Shown in pieces: positions 52,109 to 61,196 of a stretch of DNA of 64,000 nt; position 1 is the first letter of the stretch, and every line of letters starts with the position of its first letter. The notes beneath the pieces are model-generated. The model was not told the origin of the DNA. It did no database searches and saw only the letters and a list, made by a program, of their open reading frames with translations. Origin of the DNA: Dyadobacter sp. SG02 (GTDB lineage Bacteria > Bacteroidota > Bacteroidia > Cytophagales > Spirosomataceae); NCBI RefSeq assembly GCF_900109045.1, contig NZ_FNYL01000015.1, forward strand, positions 62,001 to 126,000, read 5' to 3'. Both the position numbers and the translations under genes were made by a program.

Positions 52109-55100
52109 TTAAAGTGTAAGGTTTAGTCCCAGTGACCACGTGCGCATTTGCGGGTACACGTTATAGGTGCCCGAGGCCGCCTTGTAGTCGTACGGGTTGA
52201 AGAAGGTGATCGGGTTCATACCCACACCAATGATTTTCGCGGAACTTATCCCCAGCCTCTTGGCCACATTCTGGCTTAACTGGTACGATACATTCAGGCT
52301 GCGCATGTTGAATGCGAATGCATTGCGGAACCAGAACGACGACACCACCGAGTAAGTCTCTTCCCAGTAAGGATCGGGATATTTTGCATTAGGGTTTTCC
52401 GGCGTGTAGTGGTCGGCCCAGAAAACGGGGCGGGAAATGTCCTTTGCCGCTTTCTTGCGCGCGTCGCCGTCCACAATACCCTGTCCGCCGAAAGAACCGG
52501 CCGTCACGACATCCACTTTAAATCCTTTAAACCCGAAACCGAACGACAAACCGAATGTGTAATGGTTGTTCTCCTTTCTGGTAAGATATTCCTGGTCGTC
52601 CTCTGTGATCTTGCCATCCGGCGCGGCGTAGGTGCCATCGGTCTGGCGCGGGCCGCGGATATCCTGGTAGTAAAGCATACCCGGCTTCGGCGCGTAACCC
52701 ATAATCGTGTAATCGGGATTCTTTTCGAGGTAGCGGTCCACCTCTTCCTGCGAGCGGAACATGCCCAGGTAGCGGTAGCCCTGCAAGCCGCGGTCGCTCG
52801 ACCGGCCCGTAGGGTCTTGCCAGCTGCCCAGGTTGGTTGCGGCCACGTCCACGAGGACGTTCCTGTTATCGCTCCAAGCCAGGAATGCGCCGATGTTGTA
52901 GTCGATATTCTTGCCGATGCGGTCGCTCCAACCGGTCGCAAATTCTAGACCAAACGAGTTTACGGTTTCATAGTTTTCCGCCGGCATGACCGAACCGATC
53001 GTGAGCGGTACGGACGAAGCGAGCGTCGTCAGCAAATTGTAACCGTGGTCGTGATACGCATCGATGGTGGTCGACAAGCGGTTGTTCAGGAATGCGGCAT
53101 CGATACCGACATTCTTTTTGGTAACATCATCCCACCGGCCGAAATAGTTAGGCAGCTTTTCCAGTTTGATACCCACCGCGCGGTCGCTGTTGCCGCCGAA
53201 CACGGCTCCATTCGAAGCCTGCGGCGTGTAGCGTTGCAACCATTGCCAGGCAGCAGTGCGGTCGCCGCCCAGAAAGCCTATCGACGCCCGTAGTTTCAAG
53301 TTATTGATGAAAGGTAATTTTTCACGAAAAAAGCGTTCTTCGGACATTACCCACCCGGCAGACAGCTGCGGAAATGTGCCCCAGCGGTATTCCGGTGCGA
53401 ATTTCGTGGAAGCATCGCGGCGGAATGACACCTCGAACAGGTAGCGGTCGGCGAAGGAGTAGTTCAAACGGCCCACATAAGAAAGGATACCGCTCTCGTT
53501 GGCCGCATTCGGACCGATGTCTTTCGCGCCAAATGCCGACATCAGGTAATCGTTACCGCCTTCGAAAATGCCTTCCTTCATGGTAGCAATGCTTTCGGTA
53601 TAAATCTCCGATTGCTCCACCAGTGCCAGCGCACTCACCGAATGCCGACCGAAATCACGGGCGTAGCTCAGGTTGAAGTTCAGCTGGTAACCGTCGGCGT
53701 AGCCTGGATTGAAACGCAGGCGGTCGCCGTTGTTGAGGCGGGTAGGCGCATTGGGCGTGCCGCCGAAAATATGTTTGTTTTCACCCAGCATCGAGAAGCC
53801 GTACACCTTATAGTAGGTACCGAACTGCTTGCCCCAGTCGTTGCCCAGGTTTTTGTTGTATACCGTGCGGAGTTTCAGGCCGGGGACAAACGGTACATTA
53901 TACTCCAGATAAGCATTCACATTCAGCACCACATTACGGGCACGGGTGTAGTTGTTCAGCTTTTGCGCTTCGAAAAAATGAAAACCCGTGGTCCCCGAGC
54001 CGCCCGGCAGCAATACCGGCAGGCCATCCACGTAAGGCGGGATGAACTGCGGGGTATTGAGCAGGTTCGTCACGTCCTTTTCAGCGTTCTCTCCGCCTTG
54101 TTTGAGGTAAAACAACTTGTTGTCGGACAGGTTACCGCTCACGCCCAACCCTACTTTAATATGCTTGGTCACGTTCACATCCGTGCTCGCGCGGAAGTTC
54201 CATTTCTTGTAGCTGATGTTATCGACATTCCCGTTCTGCGCGAAATAGGTAGCGCCTGCAAAAAAGGTCGCCCGCTCCGTACCGCCGCTGATATTCACCG
54301 CGTGGCGGGTGTTCAGCGAAGGCTTCCAGGCCATGTCGAACCAGTTATTATTGTTGTTTTTGAAATATTCAAGCTCGTCGGCCGAGTAATATTCCGGATC
54401 GTTCGGCGCGAGTCCCCGGCTGCGGTTGAAATCGTTCAAGTAAGTTGCCAGCTGGACGCCGTTCATCATTTTCGATTTATACGAAGCATCCGAAACGCCC
54501 ACGGTAGTCGTGTAACTAACGGTAGGCTTGCCCGCTTTCCCGCGTTTGGTACGCACCACCACTACCCCTAATGCGGCACGTGCGCCGTAAACGGCTGCCG
54601 CGCCGTCTTTCAGGATCGACAGGTTTTCGATTTCGGAAGCATCCAGCAGTTGGAAATCCGCTTCCGAACGGATGACGTCGTCGATAATGTACAGCGGCGA
54701 ATTACTGCCGCCGTCTTTGGAAGCTTTCGTAGGGTTACGGATCACAATAGACGCAGGCGTACCCGGCCGTGCCGTACCACCCGAAATATTCACACCCGGC
54801 AGCTTGCCCACCAATGCGGAAGAAATATCCCCCACAGGCAACTCGTCCACATCCTTTATTTTGACCGTAGCGACGGCCCCGGTGAGGTGCGAGCGTTTTT
54901 GTTCGCCATAACCTACCACCACTACATCTTCGAGTGCTTTCACATCCGGTTCGAGCACCACCGTGAGCGAGCCCCGGTTAGCGATGTCGATCGTCTGTTT
55001 CACAAACCCGACGTAGCTGATGATCACGTTAGCACCTTTTTCGGGCACATTCAATGTAAACTTTCCCTCGGCGTCGGTAGCCGTTCCCGAACTGGTACCC

Positions 55101-55237
55101 GAAATCAGGATCGAAACCCCTGGCATCGGCTCCCTAGAAACGCCATCGATCACAACCCCTTTCAGTACGCGGTTCTGCGCCTGAGCAGCCAAAGCCGCCA
55201 GCAGCAGGGTGAAGATGAGTAGAAGTGGTTTTCTCAT
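52109..55237 (-). CDS. SusC/RagA-family TonB-dependent receptor
   Basis: 1042 residues, complete. Signal peptide LLLAALAAQAQ, carboxypeptidase-regulatory-like domain (about 22-100, PMPGVSILISGTSSGTATD), TonB-box-like VVVGYGEQ (about 106), plug with LYIIDDVIRSEAD and IENLSILKDGAAAVYGARAALGV (the usual DASSAAIYGSRG is changed to DGAAAVYGARA) and a barrel ending LGLNLTL. No STN domain. Head of the PL1/DUF6298/DUF5703 operon, preceded by a 460-bp AT-rich region. Confidence 0.95.
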   Translation of the reverse strand: MRKPLLLIFTLLLAALAAQAQNRVLKGVVIDGVSREPMPGVSILISGTSSGTATDAEGKFTLNVPEKGANVIISYVGFVKQTIDIANRGSLTVVLEPDVKALEDVVVVGYGEQKRSHLTGAVATVKIKDVDELPVGDISSALVGKLPGVNISGGTARPGTPASIVIRNPTKASKDGGSNSPLYIIDDVIRSEADFQLLDASEIENLSILKDGAAAVYGARAALGVVVVRTKRGKAGKPTVSYTTTVGVSDASYKSKMMNGVQLATYLNDFNRSRGLAPNDPEYYSADELEYFKNNNNNWFDMAWKPSLNTRHAVNISGGTERATFFAGATYFAQNGNVDNISYKKWNFRASTDVNVTKHIKVGLGVSGNLSDNKLFYLKQGGENAEKDVTNLLNTPQFIPPYVDGLPVLLPGGSGTTGFHFFEAQKLNNYTRARNVVLNVNAYLEYNVPFVPGLKLRTVYNKNLGNDWGKQFGTYYKVYGFSMLGENKHIFGGTPNAPTRLNNGDRLRFNPGYADGYQLNFNLSYARDFGRHSVSALALVEQSEIYTESIATMKEGIFEGGNDYLMSAFGAKDIGPNAANESGILSYVGRLNYSFADRYLFEVSFRRDASTKFAPEYRWGTFPQLSAGWVMSEERFFREKLPFINNLKLRASIGFLGGDRTAAWQWLQRYTPQASNGAVFGGNSDRAVGIKLEKLPNYFGRWDDVTKKNVGIDAAFLNNRLSTTIDAYHDHGYNLLTTLASSVPLTIGSVMPAENYETVNSFGLEFATGWSDRIGKNIDYNIGAFLAWSDNRNVLVDVAATNLGSWQDPTGRSSDRGLQGYRYLGMFRSQEEVDRYLEKNPDYTIMGYAPKPGMLYYQDIRGPRQTDGTYAAPDGKITEDDQEYLTRKENNHYTFGLSFGFGFKGFKVDVVTAGSFGGQGIVDGDARKKAAKDISRPVFWADHYTPENPNAKYPDPYWEETYSVVSSFWFRNAFAFNMRSLNVSYQLSQNVAKRLGISSAKIIGVGMNPITFFNPYDYKAASGTYNVYPQMRTWSLGLNLTL

Positions 55238-55700
55238 GTAATTGAGTCATTTAGAATATAACTATTTCAAGACAGTCGCCGGTTTTCATTGATAAAGTCC
55301 AATTGAAACCACGATCAAGTCTATTTAAGCCCATCATTTCAGCCAAGCATTTTGCCAGATTTATTTCTGCACACGATACCGGGAACGTTTGCAATGGGTA
55401 GTACAAGTTCTACCCCAAGGTATGTTAGTGTAAAAACGACACATTTTCGATTATTTACTTTTGGCTAAAAATTAAAAAACAATCGAAGTATATATTGCAC
55501 TATTCAAATACGCGACCCGATAGCTTAATGCCGGCAATCACAAACGTTTGAAATAACCATAAATTAATTTACGGTTACAAAAACCTTATCAAGAATCGGT
55601 ATAAATCCAAATTTCTATCCCCTGGACACAAAAAGCGGAGAAGCCATTGAATCCGTCCCGGAAGCTGTGTATGTTTGAAGGTGCGCTACTTAGAAGGGAC
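55238..55700. promoter_or_regulatory. Divergent regulatory region with two palindromes
   Basis: No gene seen in this stretch; AT-rich. Two inverted repeats stand out: GGGTAG-8 nt-CTACCC at 55396-55415, about 160 bp upstream of the susC gene, and CAAACGTTTG at 55541-55550, which resembles the LacI-like palindromes at 38381. A clear -33/-7 promoter pair was not found for either direction; TACCTTGG (minus strand, near 55417-55424) is a weak -7 candidate for susC. Confidence 0.4.
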
Positions 55701-56186
55701 ATGGTGAAGCAAAAAGCATATCGGAAACACATACAACTTACTGATTTTCAAATCAAAAGACTATACGAACTCAGCGAGTTCGACGGGGTCGACCCGGCGG
55801 AGCATGCGATGCGTGCCATCGACGCCTATCTCAAAAGCAAGAAAACGGACGTGCCCCTGAAAGGTCAGGCACAGATACGTACAAAAGTAAAAGATCAAAG
55901 CAACGATCCGCAGATCGAAGGTGCCGTGTGGCTTTCGGGAACTGTGAACCAATATGAGTTTTCGGCATTGATCCTGAAAACCCCGGCTAAAACAGCCATG
56001 GAAAAGGGCCGCATTTCGAAACTGTCGATCTGGGACCCTGCGGTACGGAAAGCGACGAACAACTTTATCGGGGCATGCATCGTCAACTACGACCGCGGCT
56101 GGGACATCCGCCCGAGCCGCCGTGCGGAAATCTACTACCATCCCGTAAAAGCGTTGCTCGACGAATTCATCGCCAGGCATCAGTAA
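55701..56186 (+). CDS. Hypothetical protein, cytoplasmic, 161 residues
   Basis: I chose the ATG at 55701, which has AGAAGGGAC upstream; an ATG at 55647 would add 18 residues. The first 45 residues look like a short DNA-binding or ribbon-helix-helix-like helix pair (HIQLTDFQIKRLYELSEFDGVDPAEHAMRAIDAYLKSK). The rest (GAVWLSGTVNQYEFSALILKTPAK..., SKLSIWDPAVRKATNNFIGACIVNYDRGWDIRP) is a small mixed domain that I do not recognise. No signal or membrane segment. Isolated between a susC operon and an ankyrin gene. Confidence 0.65.
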   Translation: MVKQKAYRKHIQLTDFQIKRLYELSEFDGVDPAEHAMRAIDAYLKSKKTDVPLKGQAQIRTKVKDQSNDPQIEGAVWLSGTVNQYEFSALILKTPAKTAMEKGRISKLSIWDPAVRKATNNFIGACIVNYDRGWDIRPSRRAEIYYHPVKALLDEFIARHQ

Positions 56187-56301
56187 TGCCGGCCGGAGCT
56201 CCGTAATCGCGGGACAGGCAACCGGGCGGCCGGCCTTACCATTAAATAAGAAGCTGATTTACAAATCGCTGCGAGTGACCGCGTGTACCTAATTTCGCGG
56301 C

Positions 56302-57327
56302 ATGAAAACAATTATACTCGCGAGCTGGTGCCTTCTGGGCCTCTACACTGCCATCCTCCTCGGACTACTGCTGTTCTCCCGGTCGGGCTCATCCGACGAC
56401 CGCATGGCCGCAGGCTTCCTGATAATGCTTTTTGTACCGCTCTTCATTCTGGCAGGCATTAACCTGCTTCCCTACAAATTCACGCACATATTCGTGTTCG
56501 TCATGTGCGTTGCACCGGTGGTAACAGGTGTGATCATGCTCATAGCGTCCCCCATCGTCAGTAAAGTGCAGAAAACAATGTGGGCAAAGGACGATGCTGC
56601 ATATGCAAATGGTTCTTACTTTTTCAAAGACGCAGACTTGCAAAAACTTTCGGCGGACATCGGGGCGCTCGATGCGGAAAAGCTGCGTGCCGATCTGGCG
56701 CAGCACGTTCCCGATCTCAACAAGACCGGCCATGAGCAAACCACGTTATTCGATTTTGCCGTCATGCAGGGCCTGAAAGCCGAGCCCGCGAAGCTCATCG
56801 AAATATTTGAAATACTCATTCAAAACGGCGCGAAGATCGACAACGGTGATCCTGCGCATACGCCTACGCATTTCCGCTCGCTCGAATATTCCCCTGTGCT
56901 CCTGAAATGGTTCCTCGACCACGGCGCCGCGCCCGGGGCATTGCAGGCCGGTACCCGTTACCCCCTCCTGTACATGGCTGTATGCGGTGAAAATTCGGAG
57001 CCTGCCAGGCCTGGGAAAATGGAAAGGGTACGTATGCTGCTCGAACGCGGCGCCGACCCCAATGCCAAGGTCCCCGCGCAGGACGGTGTCACCAGCGGAA
57101 CGTCAATCCTGGCGCAGGCTGCCGACTACGAGCTGTGGGAGATCTGCGAACTGCTTCTGGACCACGGCGCCGACCTGCATTACGCCACGGCGGGCGGCTG
57201 GACCGTTACCGACGAGGTGAAACAAGGCCTGCAACAGTATGCGCTGCTCGGTCAGGCAACGCCCGAGGAGCTTGTCAGGCTCGCCAAACGCTTCAATTTG
57301 CCCGTAGCGTCAGATACGCCGCAATAA
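56302..57327 (+). CDS. Membrane-anchored ankyrin-repeat protein
   Basis: 341 residues. Three N-terminal hydrophobic helices (about 1-25, 33-52 and 56-76) are followed by a soluble part with ankyrin repeats from about 140 (FDFAVMQGLKAEPAKLIEIFEILIQNGAKIDNGDP, LKWFLDHGAAPG, VRMLLERGADPNAKV, ICELLLDHGADLHYATAGGWT). Ankyrin repeats mediate protein contacts; role unknown. The 3' end overlaps a convergent small membrane-protein gene by 35 bp. Confidence 0.88.
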   Translation: MKTIILASWCLLGLYTAILLGLLLFSRSGSSDDRMAAGFLIMLFVPLFILAGINLLPYKFTHIFVFVMCVAPVVTGVIMLIASPIVSKVQKTMWAKDDAAYANGSYFFKDADLQKLSADIGALDAEKLRADLAQHVPDLNKTGHEQTTLFDFAVMQGLKAEPAKLIEIFEILIQNGAKIDNGDPAHTPTHFRSLEYSPVLLKWFLDHGAAPGALQAGTRYPLLYMAVCGENSEPARPGKMERVRMLLERGADPNAKVPAQDGVTSGTSILAQAADYELWEICELLLDHGADLHYATAGGWTVTDEVKQGLQQYALLGQATPEELVRLAKRFNLPVASDTPQ

Positions 57328-57496
57328 ATACAATAATTGCCGCAATGGGGCCCAAAACAAAAGCGCGCGTCATACTGGCCTCCATCGACTTGTCATGGGA
57401 GTTGGAAGATAATTTTGTAATCAGATAATAACCGCCCACAGCCGCTATCAGATATGCCGCCACGGCAATAAGCAGGGAAAGAAAGAACACTTTCAT
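57293..57496 (-). CDS. Small two-helix membrane protein
   Basis: 67 residues with two hydrophobic helices (about 3-27 and 46-64) separated by a polar loop (SSNSHDKSMEASMTR). Not recognised. I keep it because the helices are clean, the ATG is well placed and the coding stretch fills the gap between two plus-strand genes, overlapping the ankyrin gene tail by 35 bp. Confidence 0.6.
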   Translation of the reverse strand: MKVFFLSLLIAVAAYLIAAVGGYYLITKLSSNSHDKSMEASMTRAFVLGPIAAIIVFIAAYLTLRAN

Positions 57497-57570
57497 GAGA
57501 AGTAAGTTTAGGTTATCCGGGACCCGGCACCTAAATTTACTAATCTACCCGCTATTCCCACCTTGAAAAA

Positions 57571-58815
57571 ATGGTACGACCTGACGACTTTTTATTGGCC
57601 GATGTTGAGAGGGTAAATCAGATACCTATTGTAAGAACTGTGTTGGAGGTGATCTGTCGTTCAACGGGTATGGGGTTTGCAGCCGTAGCCCGCGTGACGG
57701 AAGACCGCTGGATCGCGTGCAGTGTGCAGGACGACATCGGCTTCGGGCTGAAGCCCGGCGGGGAGCTGGAAATCGGGACGACGATCTGCAACGAAATCCG
57801 CGACAGCGGACAAGCCGTGGTGATCGACCATGTGGATGAAAACGAATTTTACGCCGGGCATCCCACGCCCAGGATGTATGGTTTCAAAAGCTACATTTCG
57901 CTGCCAATCAGATTAAAAAGCGGCGAATTTTTCGGCACGCTCTGCGCCATCGATCCCAGGCCCAACCAGTTGCAGAACCCGCGTGTGATCGGGATGTTCC
58001 ACCTCTTTGCCGAGCTGCTCGCCTTCCACCTCGACAGCATTTCGCTTATGGAACGCACGCGCACAGCCATGCACGACCTGGCGGCTCAACTGCTGGTTTC
58101 CAACGACGAAAACAGGCAGTACCGCCATATTTCGAGCCACAATTTGCAGGAACCGCTCCGAAAGCTCCGCGTTTTCAGCGATATGCTCGTGAACGCTACG
58201 GACCGCTACGAAACCGAAAAGGCCAAAGAGCTGGCTGTGAAAATCCGTAGCAGCGCCCAGCAATTTTCGATGATGATCAAGGATTTGTCCGATTTCTCCG
58301 GACTGAGTAACGGTAGCGCATTTGCCCATGTGCACCTGGACCACGTCGTGGCCGACGTTACTACACAGCTCATGTCGCAGATCGAACGGCGGAGCATTAT
58401 CGTGGAAACCGACCGCCTGCCATCGGTAACGGCCGTGCCGGAGCAAATGGAGCAGCTTTTTTTCCAGCTGCTCGACAATGCGGTTAAGTTCGCCGGCCAC
58501 GAGAACCCGCCGCGCATCCGGATATCGAGCCGCGAACTCGCGCTCCACGAAATAGACGACCTGCTGCCCGAACCGCTGCAAATGGCCTATGCCGAGATCA
58601 GGGTCGAGGACAACGGCATTGGAATAGACGACTCCCAATTGGAAAAAGTATTCGATATCTTCGCCCGCCTCCCGACCGGCTCTTTCAAGCAGGGAGAGGG
58701 CGTGGGGCTCGCCTATTGCCGAAAAATCGTACGGAACCATAAGGGTATTATCAAAGCGGAGGCCAACCACGGGAAGGGCACGACATTTGTGGTCATCCTG
58801 CCATTGTCCTATTAA
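57571..58815 (+). CDS. GAF-domain sensor histidine kinase
   Basis: Cytoplasmic sensor kinase of 414 residues. GAF domain (about 10-165: EVICRSTGMGFAAVARVTEDRW, YISLPIRLKSGEFFGTLCAIDPRP), dimerisation/phosphoacceptor helix with the His in RHISSHNLQEPLRKL (about 187-200), and HATPase_c (about 280-410) with N box LLDNAVKFAG, G1 VEDNGIGIDDS and G2 GEGVGLAYCRKIV. The phytochrome-like layout lacks the PHY domain, so light sensing is not implied. No response regulator adjacent. Confidence 0.93.
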   Translation: MVRPDDFLLADVERVNQIPIVRTVLEVICRSTGMGFAAVARVTEDRWIACSVQDDIGFGLKPGGELEIGTTICNEIRDSGQAVVIDHVDENEFYAGHPTPRMYGFKSYISLPIRLKSGEFFGTLCAIDPRPNQLQNPRVIGMFHLFAELLAFHLDSISLMERTRTAMHDLAAQLLVSNDENRQYRHISSHNLQEPLRKLRVFSDMLVNATDRYETEKAKELAVKIRSSAQQFSMMIKDLSDFSGLSNGSAFAHVHLDHVVADVTTQLMSQIERRSIIVETDRLPSVTAVPEQMEQLFFQLLDNAVKFAGHENPPRIRISSRELALHEIDDLLPEPLQMAYAEIRVEDNGIGIDDSQLEKVFDIFARLPTGSFKQGEGVGLAYCRKIVRNHKGIIKAEANHGKGTTFVVILPLSY

Positions 58816-58830
58816 AACAGTCAGATAGAC

Positions 58831-59604
58831 ATGAGAATAGCTACTTATAACGTCAATGGGGTAAACGGCCGGTTGCCGGTGCTGTTGCGCTGGCTGGAAG
58901 AAACCGCCCCGGACATTGTTTGTTTACAGGAATTGAAGGCTCCCGAGGAGAAATTCCCGGAACAGGCCATTCTGGACGCCGGGTACAAGGCCATCTGGCA
59001 CGGTCAAAAAAGCTGGAACGGCGTAGCGATCCTTTCGCGCGGCGAACTTCCCCGCGAAATCCGCCGCATCCTGCCCGGCGACCCGGAAGACGCCCATAGC
59101 CGCTACATCGAAGCCGAGATTAACGGATTAACCATCGGCGGCCTGTACCTTCCCAACGGCAACCCCGCTCCGGGCCCTAAATTTGACTACAAGCTCCGCT
59201 GGTTCGACCGCCTGATTGCCCATGCAGAAGGGCTGCTGGCAACGGAAAAACCCGTGCTGCTTACCGGCGATTTCAATGTAATGCCTACCGAGCTCGACGT
59301 TTACAAGCCGGAAAGCTGGGTCGACGACGCGCTTTTCCGTCCCGAAACCCGTGCAGCATTCGCCCAACTGGTTGCCCAGGGCTGGACCGACGCCATCCGG
59401 ACCTTGTATCCCGACGAGACGATCTACACCTTCTGGGATTACTTCCGCAACGCATTCGCCCGCAATGCCGGCCTCCGCATCGACCATTTCCTCCTCAGCC
59501 CGCAACTCGCGCCCAGGCTCGCCGCAGCGGGCGTGGACAGGCAGGTACGCGGGTGGGAGAAAACCAGCGACCATGCGCCTGTCTGGATCGAATTAAAAGA
59601 CTGA
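58831..59604 (+). CDS. xth: Exodeoxyribonuclease III (AP endonuclease)
   Basis: DNA-repair enzyme of 257 residues that nicks at abasic sites and removes 3' blocks. All family motifs are present: ATYNVNGVNGRL (N7), VCLQELKAPEEKFP (Glu34), GGLYLPNGNP (Tyr), LLTGDFNVMPTELD (Asp/Asn), LRIDHFLLSP and the final SDHAPVWIEL (Asp-His). It follows the histidine kinase by 15 bp but the functions are unrelated. Confidence 0.95.
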   Translation: MRIATYNVNGVNGRLPVLLRWLEETAPDIVCLQELKAPEEKFPEQAILDAGYKAIWHGQKSWNGVAILSRGELPREIRRILPGDPEDAHSRYIEAEINGLTIGGLYLPNGNPAPGPKFDYKLRWFDRLIAHAEGLLATEKPVLLTGDFNVMPTELDVYKPESWVDDALFRPETRAAFAQLVAQGWTDAIRTLYPDETIYTFWDYFRNAFARNAGLRIDHFLLSPQLAPRLAAAGVDRQVRGWEKTSDHAPVWIELKD

Positions 59605-59615
59605 ATATTTAGCCT

Positions 59616-59864
59616 ATGAAAACACTCATTTACGGATGCATGCTTATCGACGCCGCAACGGCGCTGTTCCTCTTTTTCACGCTGTTCAGTAGCGGGCAGG
59701 ATTCCGCCGGAAAGGGTATGGTATTTCTCCCGATCCTGGCACTTATCGCCTGCGCTGCCGGGGCCTATTTCCTCCTGGGCGCCGGGCATCCGGGCTGGGC
59801 GCTCACAGTAAGCGGGTTTCCAGTGATCATTATCGCTTATCTGGCATTCATTAGTTTTACCTAA
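59616..59864 (+). CDS. Small membrane protein, function unknown
   Basis: 82 residues with three hydrophobic segments (about 5-24, 34-56 and 60-80). Starts 11 bp after the exonuclease stop and ends 16 bp before the next gene. Not recognised. Confidence 0.6.
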   Translation: MKTLIYGCMLIDAATALFLFFTLFSSGQDSAGKGMVFLPILALIACAAGAYFLLGAGHPGWALTVSGFPVIIIAYLAFISFT

Positions 59865-59880
59865 CCCTCGAAACGCCATC

Positions 59881-60600
59881 GTGAAAGCCCTGACAATCCG
59901 AACCCTCCTGATCATGCTGGCCGCTTGGCCCTGTTTGGTGCTCGCACAGGACCGGAAAATATTCAAAATCAAAGCGGGCGAATACCCCGACAAGGTCATT
60001 CCCTATGCCGACCGCTACCAGTTCGCACAGTTCACAACCGGCAAGGCCGAGTTTTTCGACGGGCGTTCTTCCCAGGCGCGTTTCAATTACAATTTCATCG
60101 GCGGCCATGTCCTTTTTGTCGATCTGAAACTGGATACCCTGGAACTCATCGATAAGGCGATCTTGAAAAGCATTACGGTCGGCGATAAACAGTACCGCTT
60201 CGACAAGCGTTTCGGGTACTGCGAGGTGGTAAGCAACTATGGTCGCGCCAGCCTGGGCAAGCGCGAAGTACTGGCCCGGATCGGCACTGAGAAAGGCGGG
60301 CCGTACGGCATTTCCTACACCGCCTCGTCCGTCACGACCTACCGCTCCTATTCAAGCGACCAGGCTGCGACGACAAAAAAGCTCAATGCGAATGCGGAAG
60401 GTGTATTTTCCTACCGGACAGCCTATTACCTGATCGACAACAACAACCGCTTCTACATGCCTACCGCCGGAAGCGTAAAAAAACTCTACCCGGCTTATAA
60501 AAAGCAGATCGAACTTTACCTGAAGGAAAATCCGGTCGACTTTGGCAAAGTGCAGGACCTGGCGCGGCTGCTTGCCTATTGCGATGTGTTAACAAATTAG
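59881..60600 (+). CDS. Exported hypothetical protein (GTG start)
   Basis: 239 residues from a GTG at 59881; no nearer ATG fits a signal peptide. Signal segment LLIMLAAWPCLVLAQ, then a mature domain of alternating beta-like stretches (IFKIKAGEYPDKVIPYADRYQFAQF, GRSSQARFNYNFIGGHVLFV, IGDKQYRF-like). I do not recognise the family. The next open segment (60601 on) continues in the same frame directly after the TAG stop. Confidence 0.65.
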   Translation: MKALTIRTLLIMLAAWPCLVLAQDRKIFKIKAGEYPDKVIPYADRYQFAQFTTGKAEFFDGRSSQARFNYNFIGGHVLFVDLKLDTLELIDKAILKSITVGDKQYRFDKRFGYCEVVSNYGRASLGKREVLARIGTEKGGPYGISYTASSVTTYRSYSSDQAATTKKLNANAEGVFSYRTAYYLIDNNNRFYMPTAGSVKKLYPAYKKQIELYLKENPVDFGKVQDLARLLAYCDVLTN

Positions 60601-60868
60601 TTTTGCGCAAACGACGCCTACCCCACTTTCTCCTGGTTGGACGACCGCCTGAATTTTTGCTCCGACCGCGATGGTAATTTCGATATTTACAAGGTAAAAC
60701 TCCCAGGCAAGGAATCGGAGAGGATTTCGATTGAAAGCATTGTGGCCTCGCACAATCCTTCCCAAGTTGTCGAATTTCAACTACGGGCTGATGATCTTCT
60801 CCTCCGACCGTCCGGGTGGAAAAGGCGGGTACGATCTCTACATGACCGGCCTCAAAAAGTATTGGTAA
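60601..60868 (+). pseudogene. Remnant of a PD40/WD40-like beta-propeller protein
   Basis: Two matching pieces in different frames. The first (60601 to about 60768) reads NDAYPTFSWLDDRLNFCSDRDGNFDIYKVKLPGKESERIS, a typical PD40 blade. The second (about 60769-60868) reads YGLMIFSSDRPGGKGGYDLYMTGLKKYW and stops at TAA 60866-60868. Both carry the SDR(D/P)G...DLY signature of PD40 repeats from Bacteroidota OmpA/PD40 proteins. A full protein would be several hundred residues, so only a decayed tail remains; no start is visible and the first piece follows the preceding gene's stop in frame. Confidence 0.65.
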
Positions 60869-60898
60869 ACCGGGCCGTAGCCACAAACCGACTTCATT

Positions 60899-60939
60899 AA
60901 AAGCCGTCACCGCTGCCTGTTGCCAGCGGGACGGCTTTT
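60899..60939. terminator. Rho-independent terminator
   Basis: AAAAGCCGTC-A-CCGCTG, 8-nt loop, CAGCGG-GACGGCTTTT: a 16-bp stem with one bulged base and T runs on both sides. It closes the plus-strand unit ending with the PD40 remnant, 250 bp before the polyketide-synthase gene. Confidence 0.85.
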
Positions 60940-61085
60940 GGCTTTTATCTCGTTGTCAATCAGCGTAGTCAAAATGTTGAAATTATTTCACAAATAAATA
61001 CCACACCTGTGTCTATTTCTTGTAGTAAGATTTCAATTTGACATTAGAAGTAATTTCTCGTATTATAATTTACGTATATTTCGCC

Positions 61086-61196
61086 ATGAACCGGACGATA
61101 TCAGTTAAAACCATCCGTAATTCTCCTGACCCCGCCAGCCAACATCCTCAAACTGAGCTGTTTTATAGAGACTTACTAAAAAGAACTACGTTATGA
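61086..61196 (+). CDS. Possible 36-codon leader ORF overlapping the polyketide synthase start
   Basis: ATG 61086 to TGA 61194-61196 encodes 36 residues (MNRTISVKTIRNSP...RDLLKRTTL), basic and without a known domain. Its stop overlaps the next ATG (61193) by 4 bp, as in translational coupling. Weak promoter-like sequences lie just upstream (TTTG at about 61036, TATTATAA at about 61060). It may be a leader peptide or chance. Confidence 0.3.
   Translation: MNRTISVKTIRNSPDPASQHPQTELFYRDLLKRTTL

Noticed and set aside
57913..58770. Minus-strand frame of about 285 codons opposite the histidine kinase
   Set aside because: Antisense shadow of strongly conserved GAF and HATPase coding sequence.
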